Notes: generated by a model not told the origin, from the sequence alone. DNA of 64,000 nucleotides from Rheinheimera sp. (GCF_030690345.1 NZ_JAUYGV010000007.1:827782-891781), one strand, 5' to 3'; positions 45,783 to 55,270 are shown, counted from the first letter of the stretch. Translations and numbers: made by a program.

Positions 45783-47020
45783 CAATGAGTCTTACTGAAG
45801 CCTCGGTATTTGATAACCTGACCTGGTTTGACCGTTTATGCCGTAAGTTTGCGCTGGATTTTATCAGTCAGTTACAACATGGTGATATTACCGTGGTAGA
45901 GGGTAACCAACGTTTACGTTTTGGTGATGAACAGGCTGAATTAAAAACGGTGATCACGGTACTGGACCCGGCGTTTTACCAAAAGATGGTCATGGCAGGC
46001 TCTGTAGGTGGCGGTGAGGCTTATATTCAAGGCTGGTGGCGCTGCGATAATCTTACGGCTTTGGTGCGTATTTTTGCGCTTAATCTTGCTACGCTGGATA
46101 AGCTGGACTCTGCCATTACCCGCTTAGGCCGGCCGTTGTTAAAACTGCTGAACTGGCGTAACCGTAATTCAAAACAACAAGCGAGAAAAAACATTGCCGC
46201 TCATTACGACTTGGGTAATGACATGTATCGTTTGTTTTTGGATAACAGCATGATGTATTCCAGTGCAGTCTATCCGCATCAGAGTGCAGATTTAGCGCAG
46301 GCGCAGCAACATAAATTACAGATGATTTGTGATAAGTTGCAGTTAAAACCCACAGATCATCTGCTGGAAATTGGTACCGGTTGGGGCAGTATGGCTATCT
46401 TTGCTGCACAGCATTACGGCTGCAAAGTGACGACCACCACTATCTCACAACAGCAGTTTGATTATGCCAAAGCGCGGGTTGAAGAGCTTGGTCTGCAGCA
46501 ACAGATCACCTTACTGTTTAATGATTATCGCGACCTAAGCGGCCAGTACGACAAGCTGGTATCAATTGAAATGATAGAAGCGGTGGGTGAAGATTATCTT
46601 GATACTTATTTTGAGCAATGTGCCGCCTTGTTAAAGCCGGATGGTTTGATGGTGCTGCAGGCTATTACCATAGTTGATCAGCGGTATCAGCAGTATGTGC
46701 GTGAAGTTGATTTTATCAAACGCTATGTGTTCCCTGGCGGGTGTTTGCCGTCTGTCAGCCGTATGACAGACGCGATAAGCCGTAAAACTGACCTGGTGGT
46801 ACGCCACTTACAGGATATCGGGTTTGACTACGCCCGCACGCTCAGAGACTGGTGTGACAATTTTATGCACGCCCGTGATAAAGTACATCAGTTGGGTTAT
46901 GACGATAATTTTGTAAGGTTGTGGCATTTTTACCTGTGCTACTGCGAAGGTGGTTTTATGGAGCGCGCTACCAGTGCGGTGCATCTGGTGTTGTCTAAAC
47001 CGCAGAATCGCAGTAGTTAG
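45779..47020 (+). CDS. cfa: Cyclopropane-fatty-acyl-phospholipid synthase family protein
   Basis: This 413-residue SAM-dependent methyltransferase has MYSSAVYPHQSADLAQAQ (about 154-171), SAM site LEIGTGWGSMAIFAA (about 198-212) and EMIEAVGEDYLDTYF (about 263-277), as in E. coli Cfa (382). It adds a methylene group to unsaturated phospholipid chains. As the last gene of this operon it probably protects membranes during photo-oxidative stress. A terminator follows at 47110. Confidence 0.92.
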   Translation: MTMSLTEASVFDNLTWFDRLCRKFALDFISQLQHGDITVVEGNQRLRFGDEQAELKTVITVLDPAFYQKMVMAGSVGGGEAYIQGWWRCDNLTALVRIFALNLATLDKLDSAITRLGRPLLKLLNWRNRNSKQQARKNIAAHYDLGNDMYRLFLDNSMMYSSAVYPHQSADLAQAQQHKLQMICDKLQLKPTDHLLEIGTGWGSMAIFAAQHYGCKVTTTTISQQQFDYAKARVEELGLQQQITLLFNDYRDLSGQYDKLVSIEMIEAVGEDYLDTYFEQCAALLKPDGLMVLQAITIVDQRYQQYVREVDFIKRYVFPGGCLPSVSRMTDAISRKTDLVVRHLQDIGFDYARTLRDWCDNFMHARDKVHQLGYDDNFVRLWHFYLCYCEGGFMERATSAVHLVLSKPQNRSS

Positions 47021-47109
47021 CTGCTGATGTATCGGCAAAAGTTGCAACGGTACCGGTAAAAGCTACCCAACGTTGACAGCAGCATTTTCCACATTCTGAT
47101 TGATGCATT

Positions 47110-47142
47110 ATAACGCCATGAAATATATGGCGTTATTTTTTT
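47110..47142 (+). terminator. Rho-independent terminator of the photolyase-cfa operon
   Basis: ATAACGCCAT (47110-47119), loop GAAATAT, ATGGCGTTAT (47127-47136), then a run of T to 47142. A 10-bp perfect stem 90 bases after the cfa stop, so the operon is closed before csbD. Confidence 0.92.
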
Positions 47143-47266
47143 GTTATTTCTGGTACAGCCATTGCTTTATTAAGTTGCTGTTGCAGTACAGGGCTTAACC
47201 GCCACCACGTATTTGCAGCCTTAGTATTAAACCCGTTCAGTGTTTAACCAAAAGTGGAGCAACATA

Positions 47267-47458
47267 ATGAATAGTGATATTGCAGAAGGTAAATGGCGTC
47301 AGGTTAAAGGTTCCGTTAAAGAAAAATGGGGCAAATTAACTGACGATGACCTGACCGAAGTAAACGGCAGATTTGAGCAGTTCTGCGGCAAAATGCAGGA
47401 ACACTATGGCATGAGCCGTGAAGAAGCAGAGCAAGAGTTTAAGCGCTTTCAAGACTGA
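47267..47458 (+). CDS. CsbD family stress protein
   Basis: This 63-residue, highly charged and helical protein matches CsbD: DIAEGKWRQVKGSVKEKWGKL and LTEVNGRFEQFCGKMQEHYG. The family is induced by general stress and its biochemical role is unknown. The ATG at 47267 is preceded by GGAGC at 7-11 bases. A separate unit between two terminators. Confidence 0.92.
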   Translation: MNSDIAEGKWRQVKGSVKEKWGKLTDDDLTEVNGRFEQFCGKMQEHYGMSREEAEQEFKRFQD

Positions 47459-47468
47459 TGTTGTAACT

Positions 47469-47493
47469 AAAAAGGGCCGTAAGGCCCTTTTTT
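47469..47493. terminator. Bidirectional terminator between csbD and cvfB
   Basis: AAAAAGGGCC GTAA GGCCCTTTTT: an 8-10 bp stem with A-run and T-run on opposite sides, so it works on both strands. It lies 11 bases after the csbD stop and its right end touches the stop codon of the convergent S1-domain gene. Confidence 0.9.
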
Positions 47494-48325
47494 AACTGGT
47501 TACCAAAATGATACCGGCTTCCAGGATGACAATTTTCTTATCTTTATACAGCGTACCCAGCGCCTGTTTATAGGCTTTTTTGCTGACACCGAAAGCGGCA
47601 TAAATCAGCTCAGGTGAACTTTTATCTGTTAATGCCAGCTTGCCACCGTTTTGCTGCAGTTTCTTCAGTACCTGCTCCGTCAGCTCCAGCGCTTGTTTGT
47701 AAGTGGTTGAATTTAACCGCAGGTCAATTTTGCCGTCGTCCCGCACTTTTACAATATAAGCGTGCATTTTTTCACCGCGGCGCAGCGGTTTAAACACTTC
47801 ATTTTTGTATAGTACGCCCCAGTGCTGATGGTTCACTATTGCTTTATAACCAATGTCGGTTTGCTCGCTGACAATAATGTCTACTTTGTCGCCGGCATTG
47901 TACTGTGGTGTGGTTTTGTGCAGGTGACGGTCGAGCTTGCTCGAGGCTACAATGCGGTTGCTGTTATCCACGTAGCAGTACAGCAGATATTTCTGGCCTT
48001 CTTTCAGCGGAATTTGCTGTTCACTAAAGGGGACCAGTAAGTCTTTCTTCAGGCCCCAATTTACAAAAGCACCGACTTTAGTGGTCGCAACCACTGCTAA
48101 TTGCGCCACTTCGCTGACTTTAATTTTCGGTTGCTCGGTGGTGGCGATCAGTTGATCTTCTGAGTCCAGATACAAAAAAACGTCCAGCTCGCGGCCAATT
48201 TCTAACCCGGCCGGCGCCACATTGTTTGGCAGTAAAATTTCACCCCAGCTTAAACCATCAAGGTAAAAGCCAAATTTAACCTGTTTTTTTACCGTTAAAC
48301 GGTTAGTTTTTCCAAGAGCCAGCAT
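47492..48325 (-). CDS. cvfB: CvfB/YitL-type S1 RNA-binding protein
   Basis: This 277-residue protein has tandem OB/S1-like domains (AFVNWGLKKDLLVPFSEQ about 85-102; WGVLYKNEVFKPLRRGEKM about 165-185) and a C-terminal winged helix (SPELIYAAFGVSKKAYKQALG). This is the architecture of CvfB, an RNA-binding protein of Firmicutes with many proteobacterial homologues. The ATG at 48325 has only GGA upstream; a longer start at 48361 is possible. Confidence 0.85.
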   Translation of the reverse strand: MLALGKTNRLTVKKQVKFGFYLDGLSWGEILLPNNVAPAGLEIGRELDVFLYLDSEDQLIATTEQPKIKVSEVAQLAVVATTKVGAFVNWGLKKDLLVPFSEQQIPLKEGQKYLLYCYVDNSNRIVASSKLDRHLHKTTPQYNAGDKVDIIVSEQTDIGYKAIVNHQHWGVLYKNEVFKPLRRGEKMHAYIVKVRDDGKIDLRLNSTTYKQALELTEQVLKKLQQNGGKLALTDKSSPELIYAAFGVSKKAYKQALGTLYKDKKIVILEAGIILVTS

Positions 48326-48461
48326 GCAGTATCCATAAGTTTGCCCGACAGGGCAGATCACAATGGCGGCTATTGTAGCGGTTTTTTTGCCGGGCTGCTT
48401 TATATTAGCTGTGCCGTGGTAAACTGAGCGCCGATTTTCTTTTAACAGGCTGGCGCAAACC

Positions 48462-49391
48462 GTGTCTTCACCGCAGTTACTTCATCCACGTAATCTTCAT
48501 CAGGGCCGTTATGATATTCCCGCCCTTGTTGGCGCAGAGCCGCAATTGGCCGCCTTTGTGCGTGCAAATCCTGACGGACAGCCAACTATTGATTTTGCCG
48601 ACCAGGCGGCGGTATTGATGTTGAATAAGGCACTGCTGGCAAAGTATTATCAGGTGAAACACTGGCAATTGCCGCAGGGTTATTTATGCCCGCCAATTCC
48701 TGGCCGTGCTGATTATGTGCATTATCTGGCAGATTTACTGGCGCGCAGTTATCCGGCGTTACCAACCGGTAAACAGATCCAACTGCTGGATATTGGCACC
48801 GGCGCTAACGTTATTTACCCGATTATTGCCGCGCAAAGTTATGGCTGGCGGGTAACCGGCACAGATATTGATGGGGTAGCGGTTAAAGCCGCAGCTCTGA
48901 TAGTGGCCTCTAACGCCGTATTAAAGCCACGTATTAACATAGTAGCGCAGCAGGATGCAGACGCGATATTTTCCGGCGTTATAGCCGCTGAGCAGCGCTT
49001 TCATTTAACTATGTGTAATCCGCCGTTTTTTGCCTCTGCAGCAGAAGCGGAAGCTGCCAGTAACCGCAAATGGACTAATCTTGCTAAAGCAGGGCAAGGA
49101 GGACGTAACTTTGCCGGCCAGCAGCATGAGCTGTGGTGTGACGGTGGTGAGCTTAAGTTTGTCAGCCGGATGATTACTCAAAGCCAGCTGTTCAAACCGC
49201 AGGTGTGCTGGTTTAGCAGCCTGGTGTCACAGCAAAAACACCTGGCACCGCTGCAAAAACTGCTACGTAGTGTGGGGGCGGTGCAATCGGAGGTGATTGA
49301 GATGCGCCAGGGCCAGAAAGTCAGCCGTATTCTGACCTGGAGTTTTTTAACTGCAGAGCAGCAGCAATACTGGTGCCGGGAAACGGTCTGA
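48462..49391 (+). CDS. rlmF: 23S rRNA (adenine-1618-N6)-methyltransferase
   Basis: This 309-residue protein (E. coli RlmF 308) has SAM-site LLDIGTGANVIYPIIAA (about 107-123) and the N6-adenine methyltransferase motif CNPPFFAS (about 187-194). Its opening HPRNLHQGRYDIPAL is a family hallmark. The start is a GTG. It is divergent from cvfB. Confidence 0.92.
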   Translation: MSSPQLLHPRNLHQGRYDIPALVGAEPQLAAFVRANPDGQPTIDFADQAAVLMLNKALLAKYYQVKHWQLPQGYLCPPIPGRADYVHYLADLLARSYPALPTGKQIQLLDIGTGANVIYPIIAAQSYGWRVTGTDIDGVAVKAAALIVASNAVLKPRINIVAQQDADAIFSGVIAAEQRFHLTMCNPPFFASAAEAEAASNRKWTNLAKAGQGGRNFAGQQHELWCDGGELKFVSRMITQSQLFKPQVCWFSSLVSQQKHLAPLQKLLRSVGAVQSEVIEMRQGQKVSRILTWSFLTAEQQQYWCRETV

Positions 49392-49425
49392 GAACCGGTG
49401 ATTAAGCGGTATTAAGCTAAGCATT

Positions 49426-49632
49426 TTAGTTGAAATACTTTAGCGGTTTTGCTGCCAGCTCCGCTTTGCCGTATTTCTGCCAGACTTTCTCATGGAAGAA
49501 ATAACCAACCGTATTTACCGCCGGTTCTATTACGGCAATCAAACCGCCCAGTACAAAGCTGCCGGTGATCAAATAAGTAACGGCGAAGGCAATGGTAAAA
49601 TGCATAATGGCAAATGTAATGGTCTTGGTCAT
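49426..49632 (-). CDS. DUF2061 family membrane protein
   Basis: This 68-residue protein has two hydrophobic segments (about 4-20 and 26-43), and TYLITGSFVLGGLIAVIEP plus YFFHEKVWQKYG are typical of DUF2061. Function unknown. The ATG at 49632 has GAGGA 6-10 bases upstream; a longer frame to 49680 has none. Confidence 0.85.
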   Translation of the reverse strand: MTKTITFAIMHFTIAFAVTYLITGSFVLGGLIAVIEPAVNTVGYFFHEKVWQKYGKAELAAKPLKYFN

Positions 49633-49769
49633 GCTGCTATCCTCAGTATGTGCTGTGAGACAAATGATAGCTGTTCTCATTATTGTTTAAAGTGAATTAA
49701 TCTGTTTGCTGTAATCGTTTTTATAAATAACGACGTAGTATGCTGGTTGCAACAATAACGGAGGTTGGT

Positions 49770-50057
49770 ATGGACTGGCGGCAATGGTTGGATGTAAAGC
49801 AGTATGAGTTTTTGCTGCACTGGTTTATGCGCCGTCAGCGTGAGTTGAAACTGGCAGAGCTGCAGGAGCCGTTAGCCTATGATGGCTTCAGTATGTATGA
49901 CCAGTTATGTCAGCAGATGTTAAAGGAGGCTGAGATCGCTTATCTGGAGCGTTTTCAAGTACCGGTGGCACCGATAGCGCTTACCAATATGTTGCATCTG
50001 GCAGAGCTGGAACTTGCCGGCAGGCCGCCGAAGCGGCCGTCGGGAACCAAACATTAA
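49770..50057 (+). CDS. Small protein of unknown function
   Basis: This 95-residue protein is helical, with many Leu, Glu and aromatic residues (DWRQWLDVKQYEFLLHWFMRR) and a basic proline-rich tail. It has no signal peptide or TM helix. CGGAGG lies 6 bases before the ATG at 49770, so translation is likely. I do not recognise the family. Convergent with the yejM-like gene. Confidence 0.65.
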   Translation: MDWRQWLDVKQYEFLLHWFMRRQRELKLAELQEPLAYDGFSMYDQLCQQMLKEAEIAYLERFQVPVAPIALTNMLHLAELELAGRPPKRPSGTKH

Positions 50058-50085
50058 ACAGCGGTAACCCCGGATGGCGCCCGCT

Positions 50086-51606
50086 TTAGTTATTTACCTG
50101 CTCGATCCGTTTTAGCGCGTCGGTTAGCATCGGCAGATCAGGTTTCTCCTGCAGCGGTAATAAGGTACCTGCCGACCAGACACCATAACTGCCATCGGCG
50201 CGCAGGATCACCATTTTATCTTTTTTAAAGCTGATAATTTCTTCGCCACTGATATTAAGCTTGGGTAATGGCAGCGGTTTTAGCAGGTTGTCGCCCAGCC
50301 AATTGGCCTGAGAGCGGCAACCGGCCTGTGCCAGCAAAGTCGGTAACCAGTCCAGATGCTGGGTAACCTGATGTTGCTGCAATTGACGCAGTGCCGTCCA
50401 GTTTGACCATACTTGTGCCGGCGCCAGATTAAACTGGTTGTGTTTGCCGGTAGTGGTCATTAATACGATGTTGTTGTACTGCTTATATTGCGCCCAACGT
50501 TGCTCGGGCGCGTTGTCAAAAATAATGGCGTACCGGCTGGTCGCTGCGGCTGTTTTCAACCAGGGCAGATTTGCCGGCTGCGTATTATTGTCGCGGCTGA
50601 TGCTGAGCAGCCCCTGCGGTAATTGTGTCAGCCAACCCGGTTCAGTGCTAAGCGGTGCCTGGCTGTTCTCATCAATCCAGAACTTACCGTACAACAAATT
50701 AAGCAGGGCTTCGTTGGCTGTTTTTGGCGCAAAGTGTTGTTCCAGCGGTTTTAAACCTTGTTGGCTTAATATACTTTGTTGGGCGCGGCTCAGTTGTTCG
50801 CTGATCAGCAACAAGGTGCTGGTTTTGCTGTGTTCAGCATTGCATTGTATTGCATTGCCGGTGTCCAGTTTGCCTGGCAAGCTAAACTTGTCGAGTTGTT
50901 GCTGCGCTCTGCTGTTTAAATCAACCAGTTGATAGCGGGCTAAAAAAGTTTTGGCGGTAGCAGGGTAGGACAGCGGCAGCACGTTGTCTTGCCGGGTTAC
51001 GTCGTATTTTAAGTTGGCATCAGCATAGATATGCAGCAGATGGCTGAGCATAAAGCTGCCGATAAAAATGGCAAATAACGGTGTCGCCACGCCGGACTGT
51101 TTTAACCGCTCTACCTTCTTCCAGCAATAATTGCTTATTGTCAGCTCAACAGCCAGTAACAGCGCGCCAACCGCCAATACAATCAGCACAAAATTACGTA
51201 AATTGGTGACAATTTGCTGGCGCAGCAGCTCTATGGCCTGGTCCAGCGAGGCGCTGCCAATATGATAGCCAAGGCTGGCATAAACATAGGCATCAAAAAT
51301 TAACAGTACCAGAGCCACTGTTGCCAGAATGGCGGCCATACCGCGCACATGGCGCTGATAAGGAAATACCAGCGACACCGGAAACACGGTAAGGATAAAA
51401 AACATAAAACATAAAAAAGCGGTGTGGCCAATCCAGTTCAGCAACAAATATAACCAACCCAGTGCAGATACCGGGCCAGGCTCGGATAGCCAGTAAACTG
51501 AAGTGACAACAAGCGCCAACAGGATATTAAAGAAGCTGAACCAGTGGCCCCAATTAAGCAGCCGGTTCACTTTTTTAACCAGTGACAGGTTGTTTTCCAG
51601 CACCAT
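50086..51606 (-). CDS. yejM: YejM/PbgA-like inner-membrane protein with reduced sulfatase-like domain
   Basis: This 506-residue protein has five N-terminal TM helices of the DUF3413 type (about 18-175; NRLLNWGHWFSFFNILLA) and a periplasmic domain. E. coli PbgA/YejM is 586 residues and senses LPS to control LpxC through LapB. Here the alkaline-phosphatase-like domain is about 80 residues shorter and I cannot find its usual metal-site motifs, only fragments of its fold (SRYAIIFDN, QVTQHLDWLPTLLAQAG). It sits 6 bases after yejL, as in E. coli. Confidence 0.85.
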   Translation of the reverse strand: MVLENNLSLVKKVNRLLNWGHWFSFFNILLALVVTSVYWLSEPGPVSALGWLYLLLNWIGHTAFLCFMFFILTVFPVSLVFPYQRHVRGMAAILATVALVLLIFDAYVYASLGYHIGSASLDQAIELLRQQIVTNLRNFVLIVLAVGALLLAVELTISNYCWKKVERLKQSGVATPLFAIFIGSFMLSHLLHIYADANLKYDVTRQDNVLPLSYPATAKTFLARYQLVDLNSRAQQQLDKFSLPGKLDTGNAIQCNAEHSKTSTLLLISEQLSRAQQSILSQQGLKPLEQHFAPKTANEALLNLLYGKFWIDENSQAPLSTEPGWLTQLPQGLLSISRDNNTQPANLPWLKTAAATSRYAIIFDNAPEQRWAQYKQYNNIVLMTTTGKHNQFNLAPAQVWSNWTALRQLQQHQVTQHLDWLPTLLAQAGCRSQANWLGDNLLKPLPLPKLNISGEEIISFKKDKMVILRADGSYGVWSAGTLLPLQEKPDLPMLTDALKRIEQVNN

Positions 51607-51612
51607 AAGCGC

Positions 51613-51837
51613 TTAGTTAACCTTAGTGGTTACGGCATCAGCTAATGCCTGGTTAAAATGGCTAACCACAGCTTCACGCTGTGCAGCAGGTACGCTGCTG
51701 TTCACTACGTGGCTGATAGCGTTACCCAGACACATTAAACTCAATTCAGTGGTGGCTTTTTCTCCGTGCAGCACGTCCAGTAATTGATTTACCAGTTTTT
51801 CAATCTGCGCGGTGGAATACTTTGATACAATTGGCAT
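51613..51837 (-). CDS. yejL: YejL family protein (DUF1414)
   Basis: The 74 residues (E. coli YejL 75) open with SKYSTAQIEKLVNQLLDVL and contain LSLMCLGNAISHVVN, a match to DUF1414. Function unknown. It is divergent from yejK and first in the yejL-yejM pair, the same arrangement as in E. coli. Confidence 0.93.
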   Translation of the reverse strand: MPIVSKYSTAQIEKLVNQLLDVLHGEKATTELSLMCLGNAISHVVNSSVPAAQREAVVSHFNQALADAVTTKVN

Positions 51838-51907
51838 GAATTATCCGCAAGTCATGTGGTTTAAACAGGTAGAATAGTAACAGAATTCATTTTAAACAGG
51901 AAAAGTT

Positions 51908-52954
51908 ATGTCAGTAGATGTGCAGCAGTTGGCAATAAATTACCTCGCTCCGGATGAACAAACACAGAGTAAAGCACACTACCGGCCGTCACTGGTCGCA
52001 CCTACGGCAGCTGTGGCGCATTTGGTTGAGCAGTTGCATCTGGCCTACAATGGTAAACCGGCTAAAGGTTATGCTGCGTTCAGTGCCGATAAAGATCCGC
52101 AGGTGATGACAGTACTGCACGATTGGCAAAAGCAAACCTCAGATTTTCTGGTGCTGGCCAATACCTCAACTGCAGCGCTGGAGCAACAATTACAGGCGCA
52201 TCAGTTGCCCGAGAGCGGTTATTTACTGGTGTGTCATTACCGTTATCTGGCCAGTGATTATCTGCTGTTTTGCCTGTTGGGCAGTAAGGATCATTTCTCA
52301 TTGACCGAAGAGCTGGAGCTGGCGACATCACGGCATCTGGATATTGCCCGTATGCAACTGGCCGCGCGGATTGATTTAACCGAGTATCAAAGCTCGCCGG
52401 AGCAGGGTAAGTACATCAGCTTTATCCGCGGGCGTGCCGGGCGCAAAGTGGCGGACTTTTTCCTTGATTTTCTCGGCTGTGAAGAAGGTACCGATGCTAA
52501 AGTGAACAGTAAAGTGGTACTGGCCTCTGTGGAGGAGTATTTCACTGCAGCAGAATTTGATAACAACGAAAAGAATGATGCCAGAAAGCAAGTGTTCAGC
52601 TACTGTGAAGAGCGTGCAAAAGCCGGCCAGGATGTGGTATTAACCGAGTTGTCGGCGGTGATAGATGAACAGGAACAGCAGGGCTTTTTGCGCTATTGCC
52701 AGGAGCAACAGCTTGAAGTGGCGGAGCAGTTTCCGGTGGAAGTAAAAGAGCTGAAAAAATTGATTAAATTCAGCGGTCAGGGTGCCGGGTTGTCATTAAG
52801 TTTTGAGCAAAAACTGCTCGGTGACAGGGTGCAGTATGATCCACACAGCGACACTTTGCTGATCAAAGGTACGCCGCCTAATTTACGCGATCAGTTGCAA
52901 CGTTTTATTCAGGGTTATTCGGCGTTTGATCGCGCTGAGGGCTCTGCCGAGTAG
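51908..52954 (+). CDS. yejK: Nucleoid-associated protein YejK (NdpA)
   Basis: This 348-residue protein (E. coli 335) has the NdpA core: YISFIRGRAGRKVADFFLDF (about 160-179) and FLGCEEGTDAKVNSKVVL. It associates with the nucleoid; its enzymology is not known. Its last 50 bases are overlapped on the other strand by a small DUF2897-like gene. Confidence 0.93.
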   Translation: MSVDVQQLAINYLAPDEQTQSKAHYRPSLVAPTAAVAHLVEQLHLAYNGKPAKGYAAFSADKDPQVMTVLHDWQKQTSDFLVLANTSTAALEQQLQAHQLPESGYLLVCHYRYLASDYLLFCLLGSKDHFSLTEELELATSRHLDIARMQLAARIDLTEYQSSPEQGKYISFIRGRAGRKVADFFLDFLGCEEGTDAKVNSKVVLASVEEYFTAAEFDNNEKNDARKQVFSYCEERAKAGQDVVLTELSAVIDEQEQQGFLRYCQEQQLEVAEQFPVEVKELKKLIKFSGQGAGLSLSFEQKLLGDRVQYDPHSDTLLIKGTPPNLRDQLQRFIQGYSAFDRAEGSAE

Positions 52955-53093
52955 CAGCATTCTGTTCTGGATTGCCCTTTTGCTGCTGCGACATTGAGGG
53001 CATTTTTAACTTTGCCGCGTGTTTCAGCAGCATAATATTACCCAGCACCACGCCAAACGCTAATGTCAAAGCCCAAAACAACGGCCAGTTCAT
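52905..53093 (-). CDS. DUF2897-like single-TM protein
   Basis: This 62-residue protein has one TM helix (about 4-20, FWALTLAFGVVLGNIMLL) and a polar Gln/Asn/Pro-rich tail, the layout of DUF2897. The ATG at 53093 has GGGGG directly upstream. It overlaps the 3' end of yejK on the opposite strand by about 50 bases and overlaps the stop of the peptidase gene before it by 4 bases (ATGA), so it probably belongs to the dapE operon. Confidence 0.7.
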   Translation of the reverse strand: MNWPLFWALTLAFGVVLGNIMLLKHAAKLKMPSMSQQQKGNPEQNAATRQSPQRDQTPNNPE

Positions 53094-53776
53094 CCCCCGG
53101 CCTGACAGATGTTGAGTACATAGCGGCGAAAAATGGCATCCAGCTGTGTCAGCACGGTTTGTTGCTCTGCCAGTGGGTGCCGGCTGATGCATTGGCGCAG
53201 CATACCGGCATCAAATGCCGCCAGATACTCGCTTGCAAGCGGTTGATAGCTGATATGCCAGGGCTCGGCAGCCACGCCACCCTGAAATTGGCGGTACGGC
53301 AGGAAAAAGCCAAACTCTGCAGCATGCGCGCTCAGCCACTGTTGTAAGCGGGAAAACGGACCATCAGGTCCATACTCCGCAGGATTAAGTTGTGGCTTAT
53401 AATCCTGCGGCACAGCGGCAGCATCATACAGATCCAGCTCGGTACCCCAATGATGGCGGCTGGCGCCCGGTAAGGCCGAATACAGCAGTACCGCGTGCAA
53501 TTTATCTGCGACGCTTAACCGGCTTATATCAATAACGTCGCCCTGGCTGTTATAGACCGGCCGTTGACCGGATAACTTGGCTTGCCAAATTGCGGCCTGA
53601 CGTTGGTACGAGCGAAAAGCTGAAACAATTTTTATACTAATGCCATCAGCCTGCGCCGCTAAGCACAGTGCCGCAAAGGGGGCAGCCACCTCTTTATGCA
53701 GCATAAAACCGTCCGGCCCGGTCAGCAGATGCTGCTCGCTCAGGCCGGTCAGAATAGCATCACTGATGGTTGTCAT
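53090..53776 (-). CDS. M15-family D-alanyl-D-alanine carboxypeptidase (VanY type)
   Basis: This 228-residue protein carries the LAS peptidase features: [13 protein letters not shown] (about 51-63), zinc ligands in [13 protein letters not shown] (His and Asp) and EPWHISYQ (Glu and His). It would trim D-Ala from peptidoglycan stem peptides. No signal peptide is visible, so it may act on cytoplasmic or recycled muropeptides; fitting, since it is coupled to dapE (4-base overlap), which makes diaminopimelate for the same polymer. Confidence 0.85.
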   Translation of the reverse strand: MTTISDAILTGLSEQHLLTGPDGFMLHKEVAAPFAALCLAAQADGISIKIVSAFRSYQRQAAIWQAKLSGQRPVYNSQGDVIDISRLSVADKLHAVLLYSALPGASRHHWGTELDLYDAAAVPQDYKPQLNPAEYGPDGPFSRLQQWLSAHAAEFGFFLPYRQFQGGVAAEPWHISYQPLASEYLAAFDAGMLRQCISRHPLAEQQTVLTQLDAIFRRYVLNICQAGG

Positions 53777-54915
53777 AGGCTTAGTTCAAGCTGCTCCAAT
53801 ACCGCTTCGTACATTTTTGCCAGTTGCTCAAGATCGGTTACTGACACACATTCATTAATTTTATGAATGGTGGCATTACAGGGGCCAAGTTCAACGACCT
53901 GGGCTCCGGTGGGGGCAATAAAGCGGCCATCTGAGGTGCCGCCGCTGGTTTCCAGCCGCGTTTCAAAGCCTTGAACCTGATAAATTGCTTTGACCGTAGC
54001 TGCCACCAGGCTGCCACTGTCGGTCAGAAACGGCAAGCCGTTTAGCGTCCAGTGTAAAGCATAGTTCAAACCGTGTTTATCCAGTAAGGCAATAACACGT
54101 TGTTGCAGTTGCTCTGCACTGCTTTGTGTACTGTAGCGAAAGTTAAACATGACATTCAACTCGCCCGGGATCACATTTGATGCTCCGGTACCGGCATGAA
54201 TATTGGCAATTTGAAAACTGGTCGCCGGAAAATAAGCATTGCCGTTATCCCATTGCTCTGCTGCCAGCTCCGCCAAAGCAGGGGCGGCTTTATGCACCGG
54301 GTTATCCGCTAACTGCGGGTAGGCAACATGGCCTTGAATACCTTTTACTGTCAAATGGCCGGTTAAGGAACCGCGGCGACCATTTTTAACTACATCACCG
54401 GCCTTTTGGCTGCTGGACGGCTCGCCGACAATACACCAGCTGATTTTTTCGTTACGAGCTTCCAGGGTTTCAATTACGCGTTTGGTGCCGTTGATAAAGG
54501 GACCTTCTTCATCACTGGTGATCAGGTACGCCAGGTCGAATTTTGGCGTTGGGAAGCGTTGCAAAAAGCGCTCTGTTGCCACCACCATCGCTGCCAGGCT
54601 GCCTTTCATATCTGCGGCACCACGGCCATATAAGGTATCGCCGATAATGGTGGGTTCAAACGGCGGCGTATGCCATTGCTCTACCGGCCCGGTCGGTACT
54701 ACATCGGTATGGCCGGCAAAGCAGAATACCGGTTTACCGTTACCGCGCCTTGCCCACATGTTTAAGGTATCGTCAAAGTGCATTACTTCAATGTCAAACC
54801 CCACTGCAGACAGACGCTGCGCCATCAGTTGTTGGCAACCGGCATCTTCCGGAGTGACAGATGGACGGGAGATAAGATCTTTGGTTAAGGCAATTACTGC
54901 GCTGGTTGCTGTCAT
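53773..54915 (-). CDS. dapE: Succinyl-diaminopimelate desuccinylase
   Basis: This 380-residue M20 di-zinc enzyme has [11 protein letters not shown] (metal His, catalytic Asp), [15 protein letters not shown] (bridging Asp) and [12 protein letters not shown] (catalytic and metal Glu), with a dimerisation domain at about 180-290. It releases L,L-diaminopimelate in the lysine/peptidoglycan route also served by lysC and dapA in this window. It overlaps the gene before it and the one after it by 4 bases each. Confidence 0.96.
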   Translation of the reverse strand: MTATSAVIALTKDLISRPSVTPEDAGCQQLMAQRLSAVGFDIEVMHFDDTLNMWARRGNGKPVFCFAGHTDVVPTGPVEQWHTPPFEPTIIGDTLYGRGAADMKGSLAAMVVATERFLQRFPTPKFDLAYLITSDEEGPFINGTKRVIETLEARNEKISWCIVGEPSSSQKAGDVVKNGRRGSLTGHLTVKGIQGHVAYPQLADNPVHKAAPALAELAAEQWDNGNAYFPATSFQIANIHAGTGASNVIPGELNVMFNFRYSTQSSAEQLQQRVIALLDKHGLNYALHWTLNGLPFLTDSGSLVAATVKAIYQVQGFETRLETSGGTSDGRFIAPTGAQVVELGPCNATIHKINECVSVTDLEQLAKMYEAVLEQLELSL

Positions 54916-55265
54916 GCTGAGAGTCCGAAAATACGCTGATAGTCTGCCGGGCTAAAACCTAAATGGTATTCTCCGTTGTGCACCAGTAAAGGGCGTTTAA
55001 TCATGGCCGGTTGAGCTAACATCAGTGCCAGGGCTTTTTCTTCTGTTAAGTCTGTTTTGTCATTTGCCGGCAGTTGGCGGTATGTTGTGCCGCGGGTATT
55101 AAGCAAGTTTTGCCAGCCGCAGTGTGCACTGAATATTTGCAACTGCTGCGGCGTCAGGCCGTCGCTGCGGTAGTCGATAAACTGATAAGGAATGTGCTGT
55201 TGCTCTAACCAGTTACGGGCTTTCTTTATGGTGTCGCAATTTTTAATACCGTAGATAATCGTCAT
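54912..55265 (-). CDS. yffB: ArsC/Spx-family reductase YffB
   Basis: This 117-residue thioredoxin-fold protein starts [20 protein letters not shown] (single Cys 10 in the active-site position) and has [16 protein letters not shown]. This is the YffB branch, which is typically linked to dapE and does not have proven arsenate reductase activity. It overlaps dapE by 4 bases. Confidence 0.9.
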   Translation of the reverse strand: MTIIYGIKNCDTIKKARNWLEQQHIPYQFIDYRSDGLTPQQLQIFSAHCGWQNLLNTRGTTYRQLPANDKTDLTEEKALALMLAQPAMIKRPLLVHNGEYHLGFSPADYQRIFGLSA

Positions 55266-55270
55266 ATAGG

